A stretch of DNA of 51,896 nucleotides from Geobacillus zalihae NBRC 101842 (GCF_001544135.1 NZ_BCPV01000025.1:1-51896), one strand, 5' to 3'. Positions 29,001 to 37,444 are shown, counted from the first letter of the stretch. The notes: generated from the letters alone by a model not told the origin. Translations and numbers: made by a program.

Positions 29001-29620
29001 AACGTCCGAATCGATTCGATTTCCGTATCAAACAGCTCGATGCGGTACGGAAGCTCAGCGGTCAATGGATAAATGTCGATGATGCCGCCGCGGACGCTGA
29101 ACTCTCCGGGGGCGGAAACGGTGCCGACCCGTTTGTACCCCATTTGCACAAACTTCTGTTTACAACGTTCTACATCGAACTCTTGTCCAACGGAGAAGGT
29201 GAACAAATACTGCTTCCAAAGCGACGGCGGCGGCAACAAACGCCGCAAGCCGGCGACCGGGCAGACGACGACTCCTTTTCCGCCTTGCACCCAATGGTTC
29301 ATAATCTCTAAGCGCTGTGCCTTCAGCTCCGGGCTGGCGACCGCCATCTCAGCGGCGATCACTTCGTTCACTGAATAAAGGAACACGTCTTCCGGCCCGA
29401 GCAACGAAACGAGATCGTCATACATTTTTTGCGCCTGAAACAAATTGTGAGACACGACTAACAGCGGCCGGCCTGTCTCCTTGTAAAGCGTGGAAATAAA
29501 AACAGACCGGGCCGATCCGGACAGCCCGGCGACAAGCTGTTCCTTCAAACGGACATGGAGCCCTTCAATGATCGTACGGACATCTTGGTTTTCAGCTAAA
29601 TAGCGATGCAACGAAAGCAC
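26087..29620 (-). CDS. mfd: Transcription-repair coupling factor
   Basis: Mfd displaces stalled RNA polymerase from lesions and recruits UvrA. Using the GTG at 29620 the protein has 1177 residues, the B. subtilis length. Domains in order: UvrB-like N-terminal region (1-450), RNA polymerase interaction domain (about 490-560, GDYVVHVNHGIGKYLGI), SF2 translocase with Walker A GDVGYGKTEVA near 640 and DEEQRFG, RecG-like TRG motif, and the C-terminal autoinhibitory domain. The GTG has GGAGG ten bases upstream; the more distal in-frame codon at 29641 has no such site. Confidence 0.97.
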   Translation of the reverse strand: MLSLHRYLAENQDVRTIIEGLHVRLKEQLVAGLSGSARSVFISTLYKETGRPLLVVSHNLFQAQKMYDDLVSLLGPEDVFLYSVNEVIAAEMAVASPELKAQRLEIMNHWVQGGKGVVVCPVAGLRRLLPPPSLWKQYLFTFSVGQEFDVERCKQKFVQMGYKRVGTVSAPGEFSVRGGIIDIYPLTAELPYRIELFDTEIESIRTFTPDDQRSQGQIERIMIGPADEIILDGETRRRGIERIEAGLASSLETMKDEAAKQRMYEHIHAELEQLREGQEIEQQYKYMSLFYEKVASLLDYLPEDGVLLMDEMSRLQEAAERLDREEAEWYTSLLDGGKMIHGVPLSHSFSELLQKHRFQRVYLSLFLRHVPYAHPQNVVNITCKQMQNFHGQMALLQSEVERWTKANYAVVFLAPNAERVKKLQSLLQDYEIDALPLARDAALLHGKCQLLEGDLNTGFELPLQKIAVITEEELFKKRVKRPVRRQKLSNAERIKSYAELQVGDYVVHVNHGIGKYLGIETLEINGVHKDYIHIQYQGGDTLYVPVDQIDQVQKYVGSEGKEPKIYKLGGSEWKKVKRKVESSVQDIAEDLIKLYAEREASKGYAFSPDTEMQREFEAAFPYQETEDQLRSIEEIKRDMESDKPMDRLLCGDVGYGKTEVALRAAFKAIMDGKQVAFLVPTTILAQQHYETVRERFQGFPIKVGLLNRFRTKKQQAETIKGLKDGTIDMVIGTHRLLSKDVKFKDLGLLIIDEEQRFGVAHKEKIKQLKANIDVLTLTATPIPRTLHMSMIGVRDLSIIETPPENRFPVQTYVMEYTPELVKEAIERELARDGQVFFLYNHIEDIDLKAEEIAQLVPEARVTYVHGRMSETELESTILAFLEGQYDVLVTTTIIETGIDIPNVNTLIVYDADRMGLSQLYQLRGRVGRSNRVAYAYFTYRKDKVLNEAAEKRLQAIKEFTELGSGFKIAMRDLSIRGAGNILGAEQHGFIDSVGFDLYSQMLKEAIEKRRGIKREDEQPDVVIDVEVDAYIPSTYIADELQKIEMYKRFKAVETLEDIEELREEMVDRFGDYPDEVAYLFQIAELKVLAKQLGVESMKQHKQQIDILFTEPASKTVEIQRLSDIGRRHGRLFGFGMDGAKLKIVLYIKEMKPHEWLMILEETLRRLSGVEKEKSVTA

Positions 29621-29679
29621 CCCTATTCTCCCTCCTCTCAACGCCAGTTTCTTTCCGTCTCACTATTCTTTCGCAAACG

Positions 29680-29704
29680 CAAAAACGCTTTGGTCGCCCA
29701 AAGC
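29680..29704 (-). terminator. Terminator of fin
   Basis: On the minus strand GCTTTGG-GCGA-CCAAAGC forms a 7-bp stem with a tetraloop, followed by GTTTTTG, 6 bp after the fin stop. Confidence 0.8.
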
Positions 29705-29709
29705 CGCCC

Positions 29710-29940
29710 TTAATGGATGAATTTTTCGTATTGATGCCATTCCGGGTTTCGCGCCAACGCCTCTTGACAGTCTTCGCAAATCGTTTTCACATGAATGTCA
29801 CCGTTCGGTTCATACGAAATCATCTCGAGCCGTTCCTCTTCCGTTAAGTGGTGGAATCCCAGTTTCTCGCTGTATATCGGCATTTGCTCAATCGTTCCGA
29901 CTTTTGCACCGCAATGGCGGCAATAGTAATGTAGCGCCAT
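29710..29940 (-). CDS. fin: Anti-sigma-F factor Fin
   Basis: Fin (YabK) binds and inhibits sigma-F RNA polymerase in the forespore, helping the switch to sigma-G. The 76-residue product has two CXXC pairs forming a zinc site, CRHC near residues 8-11 and CEDC near residues 55-58, as in B. subtilis. The ATG is preceded by GAGGAGG. A sigma-F-like promoter lies immediately upstream at the end of pth. Confidence 0.95.
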   Translation of the reverse strand: MALHYYCRHCGAKVGTIEQMPIYSEKLGFHHLTEEERLEMISYEPNGDIHVKTICEDCQEALARNPEWHQYEKFIH

Positions 29941-30022
29941 TCAAGCCAACCTCCTCACTGGGCACCTGCTGTTCCGTCCACAAGGCAGGAAAAGCCGACG
30001 CTTCGGCCGCCTCCCGTACTCA

Positions 30023-30052
30023 CATTGTGCACCAGTTCAGAGGAAAATATTC
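30023..30052 (-). promoter_or_regulatory. Candidate sigma-F promoter of fin
   Basis: On the minus strand GAATA (30048-30052) and GTGCACAATG (30023-30032) are 15 bp apart. The sigma-F consensus is GYWTA and GGNRANANTW; GAATA deviates at its second base. The -35 overlaps the pth stop codon. B. subtilis fin is under sigma-F and sigma-G. A short hairpin GCCGA-AGCG-TCGGC-TTTT (near 29990-30006) lies in the leader and may end pth transcripts. Confidence 0.45.
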
Positions 30053-30611
30053 ACTCGTTAAAATCATTCATCACTTGAATAAATGGCGCCTTCACCGCCT
30101 GTTCACACGCATCGGCCGCCCGCAGCACCGCTTTGTCCACCGCCGGTTTCTCCTCTTCTGTAAATCGGCCTAGCACGTAGTCCGTGACCGGCTGACCGCC
30201 GGCCGGCCGGCCGATGCCGATGCGGATGCGCTTAAACTGCTCGGTGCCAAGGTGGTGAATGAGCGATTTGACGCCGTTATGGCCGCCGGAACTCCCTTTT
30301 AAGCGAAGGCGGATTTTCCCTGGCGGGAGATCGAGGTCATCGTAAATGACGATGACATCATCGATGGCAATGTCGTAGTAATCCATAAGTGGGCGAACAC
30401 ATTCTCCTGATAAATTCATATATGTCAACGGCTTGCATAATGCTACTTTTTCGCCAGAAACGGACGCCGTTCCAAACAAGCCGCGAAATTTAGCGGTTTT
30501 TAACGATACATTCCAGCGCTTCGCCAGTTCGTCGATGACGAAAAAGCCGACATTGTGCCTTGTTTGCTCATACTCCTTGCCCGGATTGCCGAGCCCGACA
30601 AACAGCTTCAA
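30051..30611 (-). CDS. pth: Peptidyl-tRNA hydrolase
   Basis: Pth (SpoVC) hydrolyses peptidyl-tRNAs released during abortive translation. The 186-residue product contains the conserved [18 protein letters not shown] (residues 6-23) with the catalytic histidine in RHNVGF and the aspartate in [11 protein letters not shown] near residue 92, followed by [10 protein letters not shown]. The length is typical. It follows ctc after a terminator and no separate promoter is clear. Confidence 0.97.
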   Translation of the reverse strand: MKLFVGLGNPGKEYEQTRHNVGFFVIDELAKRWNVSLKTAKFRGLFGTASVSGEKVALCKPLTYMNLSGECVRPLMDYYDIAIDDVIVIYDDLDLPPGKIRLRLKGSSGGHNGVKSLIHHLGTEQFKRIRIGIGRPAGGQPVTDYVLGRFTEEEKPAVDKAVLRAADACEQAVKAPFIQVMNDFNE

Positions 30612-30640
30612 TCCTCGCGCTCCTCTCTTTGCATGATACT

Positions 30641-30670
30641 ACAAAAGACGTAACCGAAACGGTTACGTCT
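30641..30670 (-). terminator. Terminator of ctc
   Basis: On the minus strand AGACGTAACC-GTTT-CGGTTACGTCT forms a perfect 10-bp stem followed by TTTTG. The short T tract suggests partial read-through to pth. Confidence 0.75.
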
Positions 30671-30671
30671 G

Positions 30672-31304
30672 TCACTCTTCTGGCGTCGTTTCTCTTCCTT
30701 CCGCAGCGTCAGGCTGTCCTACCTCTTGCTGTTCGCCGCTATCGATTTCTTCCTCTTGTTGCGGCGGCAAGATCGTGGCGATCACCTCGGAAGGTTCATG
30801 ATTGATTTCAAATTTGCCGTCCGTTTTCACATCGCCCACGGTGACGGTATCGCCCACTTGCAGGCCGGAAATGTCCACTTCAATCACTGGCGGGATGTTC
30901 GCCGGCAAGACGCGGATCGACAGCTCATGCAAGTTTTGCTGCAGCACACCGCCGTCTTTCACGCCAGGCGCTTCACCCACCAAGCGGACTTCCACATCAA
31001 TATCGACCTCCGTTGACATGTCAACCGCTTGAAAATCAGCGTGAAGAAGATGACCGCGCAACGGGTCGCGCTGCAGTTCGCGCAACAACACGGAATGTTC
31101 CTCACCGCCGACTTTCAGCGTCAGCAAGCTTGTGCGCCCGCCCTCACGAAGCGCTTTCTCCAGCTCTGCAGTGCTGACGAAAATCATTTTGTTTTCGACT
31201 TTTTTGCCGTACAAAATCGCTGGAATGCCGCCTTGTGAACGAATGCGGTGCAATGTTGAACGTTTTTTGTCTGCGCGTTCCTTCGCTTCCAACACAATCG
31301 CCAT
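30672..31304 (-). CDS. ctc: Ribosomal protein bL25, Ctc form (general stress protein)
   Basis: Ctc is the two-domain form of L25/TL5, which binds 5S rRNA in the ribosome and is induced by stress in B. subtilis through sigma-B. The 210-residue product has an N-terminal 5S-binding domain (residues 1 to about 90, IRSQGGIPAILYGKKVEN) and a C-terminal TL5 beta domain (about 95-185), with an acidic tail. The ATG is preceded by AAGGTGAGG. A sigma-B-like promoter is upstream. Confidence 0.96.
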   Translation of the reverse strand: MAIVLEAKERADKKRSTLHRIRSQGGIPAILYGKKVENKMIFVSTAELEKALREGGRTSLLTLKVGGEEHSVLLRELQRDPLRGHLLHADFQAVDMSTEVDIDVEVRLVGEAPGVKDGGVLQQNLHELSIRVLPANIPPVIEVDISGLQVGDTVTVGDVKTDGKFEINHEPSEVIATILPPQQEEEIDSGEQQEVGQPDAAEGRETTPEE

Positions 31305-31342
31305 GTTTCCTCACCTTCCTGAATTAGAATCTATTGTCTACT

Positions 31343-31368
31343 TTATCCTAAAACAAGAAGGGCTAAAC
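31343..31368 (-). promoter_or_regulatory. Candidate sigma-B promoter of ctc
   Basis: On the minus strand GTTTAG (31363-31368) and GGATAA (31343-31348) are 14 bp apart, against the consensus GTTTAA-N12-14-GGGWAW. B. subtilis ctc is a classical sigma-B gene, which supports the assignment. Confidence 0.6.
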
Positions 31369-31381
31369 ATGTTTTCCTGCG

Positions 31382-32329
31382 TTAGTCGAACAGGACGCTG
31401 ACAGACTTCATTTCATACACGCGGCTAATGGCCTCGGCAATGAGCGGCGCCACCGACAGCTCTACAATTTTATCAATTTTTTTCTCTTCTGGCAAGGCAA
31501 TTGAATTGGTGACGACAAGCTCCTTGATTCTGGAATTTTGGATGCGCTCAATCGCCGGACCGGACAGCACCGGATGGGTGCAACATGCATACACTTCTTT
31601 CGCCCCATTCTCGGCGAGGGCGTTGGCTGCAAGGGTAATCGTGCCGGCCGTATCGATAATGTCATCAATCAAAATAGCCGTTTTCCCCGCCACTTGCCCG
31701 ACAATGTTCATCACTTCCGCCACGTTCGGCTTCGGCCGGCGCTTATCAATAATGGCGATCGGTGCTTTCAAACGGTCAGCGAGCTTGCGCGCCCTTGTGA
31801 CACCGCCATGGTCCGGAGAGACGACGACAATATCCTCCAATTGTTTGCTTTTGAAATAATCCGCCAAAATGGGCACACCCATCAAATGATCGATTGGAAT
31901 ATCGAAAAATCCTTGAATTTGAGGGGCATGCAAATCAAGCGTGATGACGCGCGACGCCCCGGCCGTCTCGAGCAAGTTGGCGACCAGCTTCGCTGTAATC
32001 GGTTCGCGCGAACGCGCTTTCCGGTCTTGACGGGCATAGCCGTAATACGGCATCACGATATTGATCGTGCGGGCCGAGGCGCGCTTTAACGCGTCGATCA
32101 TGATAAGCAGCTCCATCAAATGCTCATTGACCGGCACGCTCGTCGATTGAATGACGAACACATCGTCGCCGCGGATGCTTTCTTCAATGTTGATTTGAAT
32201 TTCCCCGTCGCTGAAACGGGAAACGGAACATTTGCCGAGCTCGATTCCCATGACTTCTGCAATTTCCTTCGCCAACTTCATGTTCGAGTTCAGAGCGAAC
32301 AATTTTAATTGATGCTGACAGTCAGACAT
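31382..32329 (-). CDS. prs: Ribose-phosphate pyrophosphokinase (PRPP synthase)
   Basis: Prs makes PRPP from ribose-5-phosphate and ATP for purine, pyrimidine, His, Trp and NAD synthesis. The 315-residue class I enzyme has the ATP/Mg segment [14 protein letters not shown] near residue 135, the flexible KRRPKPN loop and the PRPP-binding [14 protein letters not shown] near residue 220. It lies 12 bp after glmU in the same operon, as in all Bacillus; purR and hpt, which use or sense PRPP, are also in this window. Confidence 0.98.
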   Translation of the reverse strand: MSDCQHQLKLFALNSNMKLAKEIAEVMGIELGKCSVSRFSDGEIQINIEESIRGDDVFVIQSTSVPVNEHLMELLIMIDALKRASARTINIVMPYYGYARQDRKARSREPITAKLVANLLETAGASRVITLDLHAPQIQGFFDIPIDHLMGVPILADYFKSKQLEDIVVVSPDHGGVTRARKLADRLKAPIAIIDKRRPKPNVAEVMNIVGQVAGKTAILIDDIIDTAGTITLAANALAENGAKEVYACCTHPVLSGPAIERIQNSRIKELVVTNSIALPEEKKIDKIVELSVAPLIAEAISRVYEMKSVSVLFD

Positions 32330-32341
32330 GATAGACCTCCG

Positions 32342-33718
32342 CTAAGATTTTTTCTTGCCTGGCAGGCGATCAACATAATGTTCTTTATTGACTTGCCGGG
32401 CGCGGGCAATGGCAAGTGCGCGGCCGGGAACGTCGTCTGTAATCGTCGATCCCGCGGCGACGTAAGCGCCTTGACCGACCGTAACAGGGGCGATCAAATT
32501 GACGTTGCAACCGATAAACGCCCCGTCTTCGATTTTGGTCATATGCTTATTCACGCCGTCGTAGTTGACCGTAATCGACCCGCAGCCAAGATTGACATCG
32601 GCGCCGACTTCAGCATCGCCGATATAACTCAAGTGCGACGCCTTGCTTCCTTTGCCAAACGTCGATTTTTTCACCTCGACGAAATTGCCGATCCGCACCT
32701 CATCGTCGATTTTTGACAGCGGACGAATATGGGCGAACGGGCCGATCGTCACATCCGAACCAATCTCGCTGTCATGGGCGACCGAATGGCGAATCGATGT
32801 GCGATGGCCGATATAGCAATTTTTAATTTCCGAATTGGGCCCAATGACGCAATCCTCACCGATCACTGTCTCGCCTTCAATCACCGTGCCGGGGTAAATG
32901 ACTGTGTCACGCCCGATCACCGCCTCGGCGGAAATATAAGTGGAAGCCGGATCGATGATCGTGACTCCGTTTTTCATATGTTGACGGCAAATGCGAGCAC
33001 GCATGATCCGCTCCGCTTCAGCGAGAGCGATGCGGTCGTTTACACCGATCGTTTCTTCAAACGACGGCGCCTGATAGGCGGATACAACGCCGCCGTCCGC
33101 TTTGATAATTTCAATCACATCCGTTAAATAATATTCGCCTTGAGCGTTTTGATTCGTCACCTTTGTAAGCGCTTGAAACAGTGTCTCATTGTCAAAACAG
33201 TACGTTCCTGTGTTAATCTCGCGGATGTTCCGCTCTTGCTCGCTCGCATCTTTATGTTCGACAATTTTCTCGACATGGCCAGCCTCGTTGCGGACAATGC
33301 GGCCATATCCGGACGGATCATCAGCGATGGCCGTCAACACGGTCGCCTTCGCCTTGGCGGCCATATGATGCTCGATGAGCATCTCCATCGTCTCAGCGGT
33401 GATGAGCGGCGTATCCCCACAGACGACAATCGTCACTCCTTCAAGACCGCGCAAATGCGGAGCCGCCTGCATGACTGCATGCGCCGTCCCGAGTTGCTCC
33501 TCCTGCAGGGCATATTCACACTGGGAGCCGAGCTGTTCTTTCACTTGTTCCGCTCCAAATCCCACTACCGCAATCGCTTTTTCCACCCCAAGCTTTGACA
33601 CTTGGTCGATGACGTGCTGAACCATTGGCTTGCCGCAAATGGGATGAAGCACTTTATACCGCTTCGATTTCATCCTCGTCCCTTGTCCGGCCGCCAAAAT
33701 GACCGCATATCGTTTCAT
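32342..33718 (-). CDS. glmU: Bifunctional GlmU (GlcN-1-P acetyltransferase / GlcNAc-1-P uridyltransferase)
   Basis: GlmU makes UDP-GlcNAc for peptidoglycan and teichoic acid synthesis. The 458-residue product has the N-terminal pyrophosphorylase ([11 protein letters not shown], residues 8-18, and the CGDTPL metal aspartate near 100) and a C-terminal left-handed beta-helix with hexapeptide repeats (about 250-440) including the acetyltransferase site. The start is ATG 33718 with GGAGG seven bases upstream; TTG 33733 is an unlikely alternative. Confidence 0.97.
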
Positions 33719-33754
33719 GTGAAAGGCCTCCAATTACCCTTTTATCCATAATTG

Positions 33755-33783
33755 AATATATATGAATCAGTGGCACTTTTCAA
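33755..33783 (-). promoter_or_regulatory. Promoter of glmU-prs
   Basis: On the minus strand TTGAAA (33778-33783) and TATATT (33755-33760) are separated by 17 bp. Confidence 0.65.
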
Positions 33784-33801
33784 GGAAACAATACGGCTTT
33801 C

Positions 33802-33839
33802 AAAAAAATAGAGAGCTTGGTGAATTTCACCTAAGCTCC
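33802..33839 (-). terminator. Terminator of spoVG
   Basis: On the minus strand GAGCTTAGGTG and CACCAAGCTC form a stem with a bulged A, followed by TATTTTTTT, within 15 bp of the spoVG stop. Confidence 0.85.
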
Positions 33840-33850
33840 CTTTCATATGT

Positions 33851-34141
33851 TTACGAAGCGCCAGCTTCTTCAAGTTCTTCTTCCAACTTCCCGAGGCGGT
33901 GATATTCAGCGAGGATCGCCTCCTGGATTTTCCCGCGCGTGGCGGAATTGATCGGATGAGCGATATCACGGAACTCCCCATCTGGTGTGCGCTTGCTCGG
34001 CATCGCGACAAACAGCCCATTGTTTCCGTCGATGACGCGGATGTCATGGACGACGAACTCGTTGTCCAACGTAATGGAGGCGATCGCTTTCATCCGTCCT
34101 TCGGTATTGACGCGGCGTAATCTTACGTCTGTCACTTCCAT
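33851..34141 (-). CDS. spoVG: Septation regulator SpoVG
   Basis: SpoVG is a small nucleic-acid-binding regulator of septation and sporulation. The 96-residue product is close to B. subtilis SpoVG throughout ([34 protein letters not shown]). The ATG at 34141 is preceded by AAGGTGGTG; the frame to 34204 lies over the promoter. Its upstream DNA has a sigma-H-like promoter and an AT-rich stretch, as in B. subtilis. Confidence 0.97.
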
Positions 34142-34184
34142 TTTGCTCACCACCTTTTCCCCTATATGAGACTCGATGTAATGA

Positions 34185-34211
34185 ATTCCACGTGTTCGAG
34201 TCATTTCCTTC
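34185..34211 (-). promoter_or_regulatory. Sigma-H promoter of spoVG
   Basis: On the minus strand GAAGGAAAT (34203-34211) matches the sigma-H -35 consensus RWAGGAWWT fully, and 13 bp later comes GGAAT (34185-34189), near the -10 HGAAT. An AT-rich tract of about 45 bp lies immediately upstream, resembling the AT box needed at B. subtilis spoVG. Confidence 0.75.
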
Positions 34212-34266
34212 TTTTTTCGAAAAATTTTTTATAAATTTTTATGTAGGGAAAAAGTGGGGCTAATCA

Positions 34267-34641
34267 TTACGGAACGAGGGCAACGACTTCAATTTCGACA
34301 AGGACATCTTTCGGCAGCCGGGCTACTTCCACGCATGAGCGCGCCGGCTTATGGTTCGGGAAGTATTGGCTGTACACTTCATTCATCGCCGCAAAATCAT
34401 CCATATTTTTTAAAAATACGGTCGTTTTCACCACTGTATCGAGCGAAGCTCCGGCCGCTTCCAATACGGCTTTCAAGTTTTGGAACACTTGATGCGTCTG
34501 CGCCTGAATGTCGCCTTTCACCAGTTCCCCTTCTGGGGTGAGCGGGATTTGCCCCGAGCTGTAAAACATGTTGTTGACGATGATGCCTTGCGAATACGGG
34601 CCGATCGCTTGCGGCGCCTTCGTTGTCTCTACTTTTCTCAT
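34267..34641 (-). CDS. ridA: RidA family enamine/imine deaminase
   Basis: RidA (YabJ) hydrolyses reactive 2-aminoacrylate and related imines; in B. subtilis YabJ was also linked to purine control. The 124-residue product has the family pattern [11 protein letters not shown] near the N-terminus, the conserved SGQIPL, the arginine of [12 protein letters not shown] and the terminal glutamate in VEIEVVAL. The ATG at 34641 has AAAGGAG; it lies 43 bp after purR and probably shares its transcript. Confidence 0.96.
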   Translation of the reverse strand: MRKVETTKAPQAIGPYSQGIIVNNMFYSSGQIPLTPEGELVKGDIQAQTHQVFQNLKAVLEAAGASLDTVVKTTVFLKNMDDFAAMNEVYSQYFPNHKPARSCVEVARLPKDVLVEIEVVALVP

Positions 34642-34684
34642 GAGCCAGTCTCCTTTCTTGATTTTTATGTCAAGCAGCAAGCTG

Positions 34685-35506
34685 CTACAAAAACGCTTTG
34701 TAATTGCCTTCCTTAACAGAGATCCTCTTTTCTTTTACATCCACCTCGGACAGTTTGACGAGCGAAATGTATTCATCGACCAATCGCTCTTTTGCCTCTT
34801 CCGACTCCACGAGCACGCCAATGCCGGAGACATTGCCGTTAAACTCCTGAAGCAAACTGATCATGCCGTTGATTGTACCCCCCGCCTTCATAAAATCGTC
34901 AACGATGAGCACATTGGCTCCTTCCGCTAAGCTGCGCTTCGATAGGACCATCGTTTGGATGCGTTTGGACGAGCCGGATACGTAATTGATGCTTACCATC
35001 GGTCCTTCTGTCACTTTATTGTCATGGCGGACGATGACAACGGGCACATACAAAAAGTTGGCGATGGCATACGCGAACGGAATCCCATTGGTGGCGATCG
35101 TCATGACGACATCCACCGGACGGTCGGCAAACATCGACGCATAAAGGCGGCCGATTTTGTTCATAATGCGGGGATCGCCAAGAATGTCGGTCATATACAA
35201 ATATCCGCCGGGAAGAAGCCGATCCGGACGCGACAGTTGTTCACACAAATACGCAACCACTTCTTCCGCTTCCTCAGCATCCATTTTTGGAATGTATTGC
35301 ACGCCGCCGGCAGCGCCGGGCAGCGTCCGAACGGTTCCGATTCCTTGCTGCTCGAACGTCTGCTTAATGATGGCCAAATCTTCGCTGATCGACGATTTGG
35401 CCGATTCGTACCGCTCGGCAAAAAATGTCAGCGGAATGAGCTGATGTGGCCGTTCAAGAAGATAATGCGTCATATCAACTAAACGGCCGCTTCGCCTTAG
35501 CTTCAT
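34685..35506 (-). CDS. purR: Purine operon repressor PurR
   Basis: PurR represses purine synthesis and transport genes; PRPP relieves the repression. The 273-residue protein has an N-terminal winged helix (residues 1 to about 70, [16 protein letters not shown]) and a PRT-like effector domain with the PRPP loop [16 protein letters not shown] near residue 205. It is a little shorter at the C-terminus than B. subtilis PurR (285). A TATAAT at 35529-35534 could be its -10 box but a clear -35 is missing; the segment is AT-rich and may hold an operator. Confidence 0.96.
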   Translation of the reverse strand: MKLRRSGRLVDMTHYLLERPHQLIPLTFFAERYESAKSSISEDLAIIKQTFEQQGIGTVRTLPGAAGGVQYIPKMDAEEAEEVVAYLCEQLSRPDRLLPGGYLYMTDILGDPRIMNKIGRLYASMFADRPVDVVMTIATNGIPFAYAIANFLYVPVVIVRHDNKVTEGPMVSINYVSGSSKRIQTMVLSKRSLAEGANVLIVDDFMKAGGTINGMISLLQEFNGNVSGIGVLVESEEAKERLVDEYISLVKLSEVDVKEKRISVKEGNYKAFL

Positions 35507-35561
35507 AGCCGACCTCCTGAAACCGAATATTATAAATATATTTTAACAAAAATGTACGTGT

Positions 35562-36434
35562 TTAATCAAGAGAATGTCGTTCTCCTAACATTCTCACCGC
35601 AAACACTTGGTCACAAAAGCCGCGCAACCCATTGTATACCCGCTGCATTCTGGAATCGTGCTCGATCAGTCCAAACACGGTCGGCCCGCTGCCGCTCATC
35701 AGCACCGCATCAGCGCCAAACCGCTTCATTTGTTCTTTAATATGCGCGACTTCCGGATATTTTTTCAACGTCACTTCCTCAAGAACATTGCCGACCAACC
35801 GGCAGATCGCCGCATAATCTTGCCGCTCGATCGCTCTCACCATCGCATCGACGTCCGGATGGCTGACACGCTCAAGTTCCAAGTTTCGGTACACTTCCGC
35901 CGTCGATACACCGATCGGGGGCTTGGCCAGCACAACCCAGCACGGCGGCGGTGAAGCGATCGGAGTGATGACTTCCCCGCGCCCCGTCGCCAAGGCGGTT
36001 CCGCCGTAGACGCAAAAAGCGACATCCGAGCCGATTTTCGCCCCAAGCTCTGCCAGTTCATCGAGCGTCAATCCGAGTTGCCAAAGCTTGTTCAACCCGC
36101 GCAGCGTCGCCGCCGCATCGCTGCTTCCTCCCGCCAATCCGGCGGCCACCGGAATATGCTTCGTAATCGAAATGGCCACCCCTTGGCGGATCGAAAACGT
36201 CTCTTTAAGAAGCTTCGCCGCCTGATACGCCAAGTTGCGGCAATCATCGGGCACAAAGCGGTTTTGCGAAACGATGCGGATCGCATCTTCCTCCGGCAAC
36301 GCGACAAGCTCAATGCGATCGGCCAAATCGATCGTCGTCATCACCATTTTCACTTCATGGTAACCATCCGGGCGCTTATAAAGAACGTCGAGTGACAAAT
36401 TGATTTTCGCCGGCGCTTTTATCGACAACCTCAC
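35562..36434 (-). CDS. ispE: 4-diphosphocytidyl-2-C-methyl-D-erythritol kinase
   Basis: IspE phosphorylates CDP-ME in the MEP isoprenoid pathway. The 290-residue GHMP kinase has [21 protein letters not shown] at the start and the ATP loop [17 protein letters not shown] near residues 92-108, plus the C-terminal [10 protein letters not shown]. The length is typical (289 in B. subtilis). It lies between sspF and purR; the 220 bp before it hold the sspF terminator, and I could not fix a convincing promoter (a TATGAT at 36552-36557 lacks a -35). Confidence 0.96.
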   Translation of the reverse strand: MRLSIKAPAKINLSLDVLYKRPDGYHEVKMVMTTIDLADRIELVALPEEDAIRIVSQNRFVPDDCRNLAYQAAKLLKETFSIRQGVAISITKHIPVAAGLAGGSSDAAATLRGLNKLWQLGLTLDELAELGAKIGSDVAFCVYGGTALATGRGEVITPIASPPPCWVVLAKPPIGVSTAEVYRNLELERVSHPDVDAMVRAIERQDYAAICRLVGNVLEEVTLKKYPEVAHIKEQMKRFGADAVLMSGSGPTVFGLIEHDSRMQRVYNGLRGFCDQVFAVRMLGERHSLD

Positions 36435-36598
36435 TCATCCTCACCTACTTCCACGCGCAATCATGAATAAGCGGATCGGCATCCATCGGCTGCTTTCCGT
36501 CTCCGCCGTCTTTGCCCCGTCTCATCCGCCTTTCTTTCGTCAACCCATTTTATCATATTACCATGTTCTGGCGACGACGCCAAACAATATATGTATGC

Positions 36599-36629
36599 AA
36601 AAAAAGGGCGCCCCGTTCGCGGGACACCC
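36599..36629 (-). terminator. Terminator of sspF
   Basis: On the minus strand GGGTGTCCCG-CGAA-CGGGGCGCCC is a 10-bp GC-rich stem (with G-U pairs), followed by seven T. Confidence 0.92.
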
Positions 36630-36656
36630 TCGCCGCAACACGCCCCGCTGCCGGCG

Positions 36657-36836
36657 CTATTCCGTTGTTCCGGCCAGCTGCCGCTCCGCCCGTTCAATCG
36701 CCAATCTGACCATGTTTCCTGCGTCTTTCGCGCGGATGGCGCCCCACCCCTCACGTTGCACGACATCGTAAAAGCCCAACTCTTTCGCCAGCTCTTCTTT
36801 CAAGCGTTGCGACATAATCCCGCGGCGTCGACCCAA
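36657..36836 (-). CDS. sspF: Alpha/beta-type small acid-soluble spore protein SspF
   Basis: SASPs of this type coat spore DNA in the forespore. The product, 59 residues from a TTG at 36836, corresponds in length and start (GRRRGIMSQ) to B. subtilis SspF. The conserved helical segments are [10 protein letters not shown] and [20 protein letters not shown] sequence lies about nine bases before the TTG; an in-frame start upstream at 36890 has no clear site, and the internal ATG at 36815 would remove the GRRRG start. No confident sigma-G promoter was seen. Confidence 0.93.
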   Translation of the reverse strand: MGRRRGIMSQRLKEELAKELGFYDVVQREGWGAIRAKDAGNMVRLAIERAERQLAGTTE

Positions 36837-36985
36837 TGTCAGCAACCCCTTTCCATGTTCATTGGCGCTATGGCATGAAACGTTTGGCAACCCGCCGGCG
36901 CATCAACAAGCCGGCTTTGCATTTGGCCGGGCAAAAGGCGGCTGCGGCAGTTTTAGTATGAAATAAAGGGGGCGGTTTTATCATA

Positions 36986-37036
36986 GTTCCGAAAGAAAAC
37001 TCCCGCTTCAAGCAAAGCGAAGTGGGAGTCGTTCAC
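36986..37036. repeat. Palindrome after veg: likely veg terminator, resembling an IS200/IS605 right end
   Basis: ACTCCCGCTTC and GAAGTGGGAGT (36999-37009 and 37019-37029) form an 11-bp stem (one mismatch). On the minus strand it is followed by TTTTCTTT and so can end veg transcripts. On the plus strand it is preceded by TTCCGAAAGAAA and followed by TCGTTCAC, the same GTTCAC context as at the right end of the element at 2049-2275. The rest of the 258-bp spacer between veg and sspF shows nothing else I recognise. Confidence 0.5.
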
Positions 37037-37094
37037 GTCACCTATTTATGACAAAACAAAAAACAAAAAGCAAAAAAGCAGCAAACAAATCTGT

Positions 37095-37352
37095 CTACTG
37101 CCCCCCTGCTTGCTCATCATCCCAAAACGTCAACTTTACCGTCTCTGTCAATACGTCGGCGTAGCTGAACGATACGCGTTCAAACGAATTCTCTTTTTGA
37201 TCCAGCTCAATGACAAATACGGATGGATATGTTTCCGCCAAAATACCACAACGCTCAATCATTTTTCTGCGTCCGCCGTTGGCCCGCAGCGTCAACCGTT
37301 TCCCGATATTGGAATCCAGCGTTTTTTTAATATCGGATAAAGTCTTTGGCAT
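37095..37352 (-). CDS. veg: Veg protein
   Basis: Veg is a small, strongly expressed protein that stimulates biofilm matrix genes in B. subtilis by opposing SinR. The 85-residue product starts [20 protein letters not shown] and has the conserved [29 protein letters not shown] core, split here over residues 23-51. The ATG is preceded by GAGGTGG. Two very good promoters lie upstream, as expected for veg. Confidence 0.96.
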   Translation of the reverse strand: MPKTLSDIKKTLDSNIGKRLTLRANGGRRKMIERCGILAETYPSVFVIELDQKENSFERVSFSYADVLTETVKLTFWDDEQAGGQ

Positions 37353-37376
37353 TCATCATCCACCTCACTATTTGTA

Positions 37377-37405
37377 ATTATAACAAAGATGATGTCTAAA
37401 GTCAA
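37377..37405 (-). promoter_or_regulatory. Promoter P2 of veg
   Basis: On the minus strand TTGACT (37400-37405) and TATAAT (37377-37382) are 17 bp apart, about 25 bp before the veg ATG. Confidence 0.8.
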
Positions 37406-37414
37406 AAAATAAAA

Positions 37415-37444
37415 ATTATATCAGGGCATTTTTATTTCTGTCAA
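37415..37444 (-). promoter_or_regulatory. Promoter P1 of veg
   Basis: On the minus strand TTGACA (37439-37444) and TATAAT (37415-37420), with an extended TGA, are separated by 18 bp. It is in tandem with P2, whose -35 begins 9 bp after its -10 box. Confidence 0.8.

Noticed and set aside
33742-34047. 101-codon minus-strand frame across spoVG and the glmU spacer
   Set aside because: It lies out of frame over spoVG and its terminator, with no ribosome binding site.
36552-36583. Possible ispE promoter with TTGGCG and TATGAT
   Set aside because: Careful counting gives a 20-bp spacer, and nothing suggests an activator, so it was not listed.
36461-36766. 101-codon minus-strand frame between sspF and ispE
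   Set aside because: It crosses sspF and its terminator and has no recognisable protein features.
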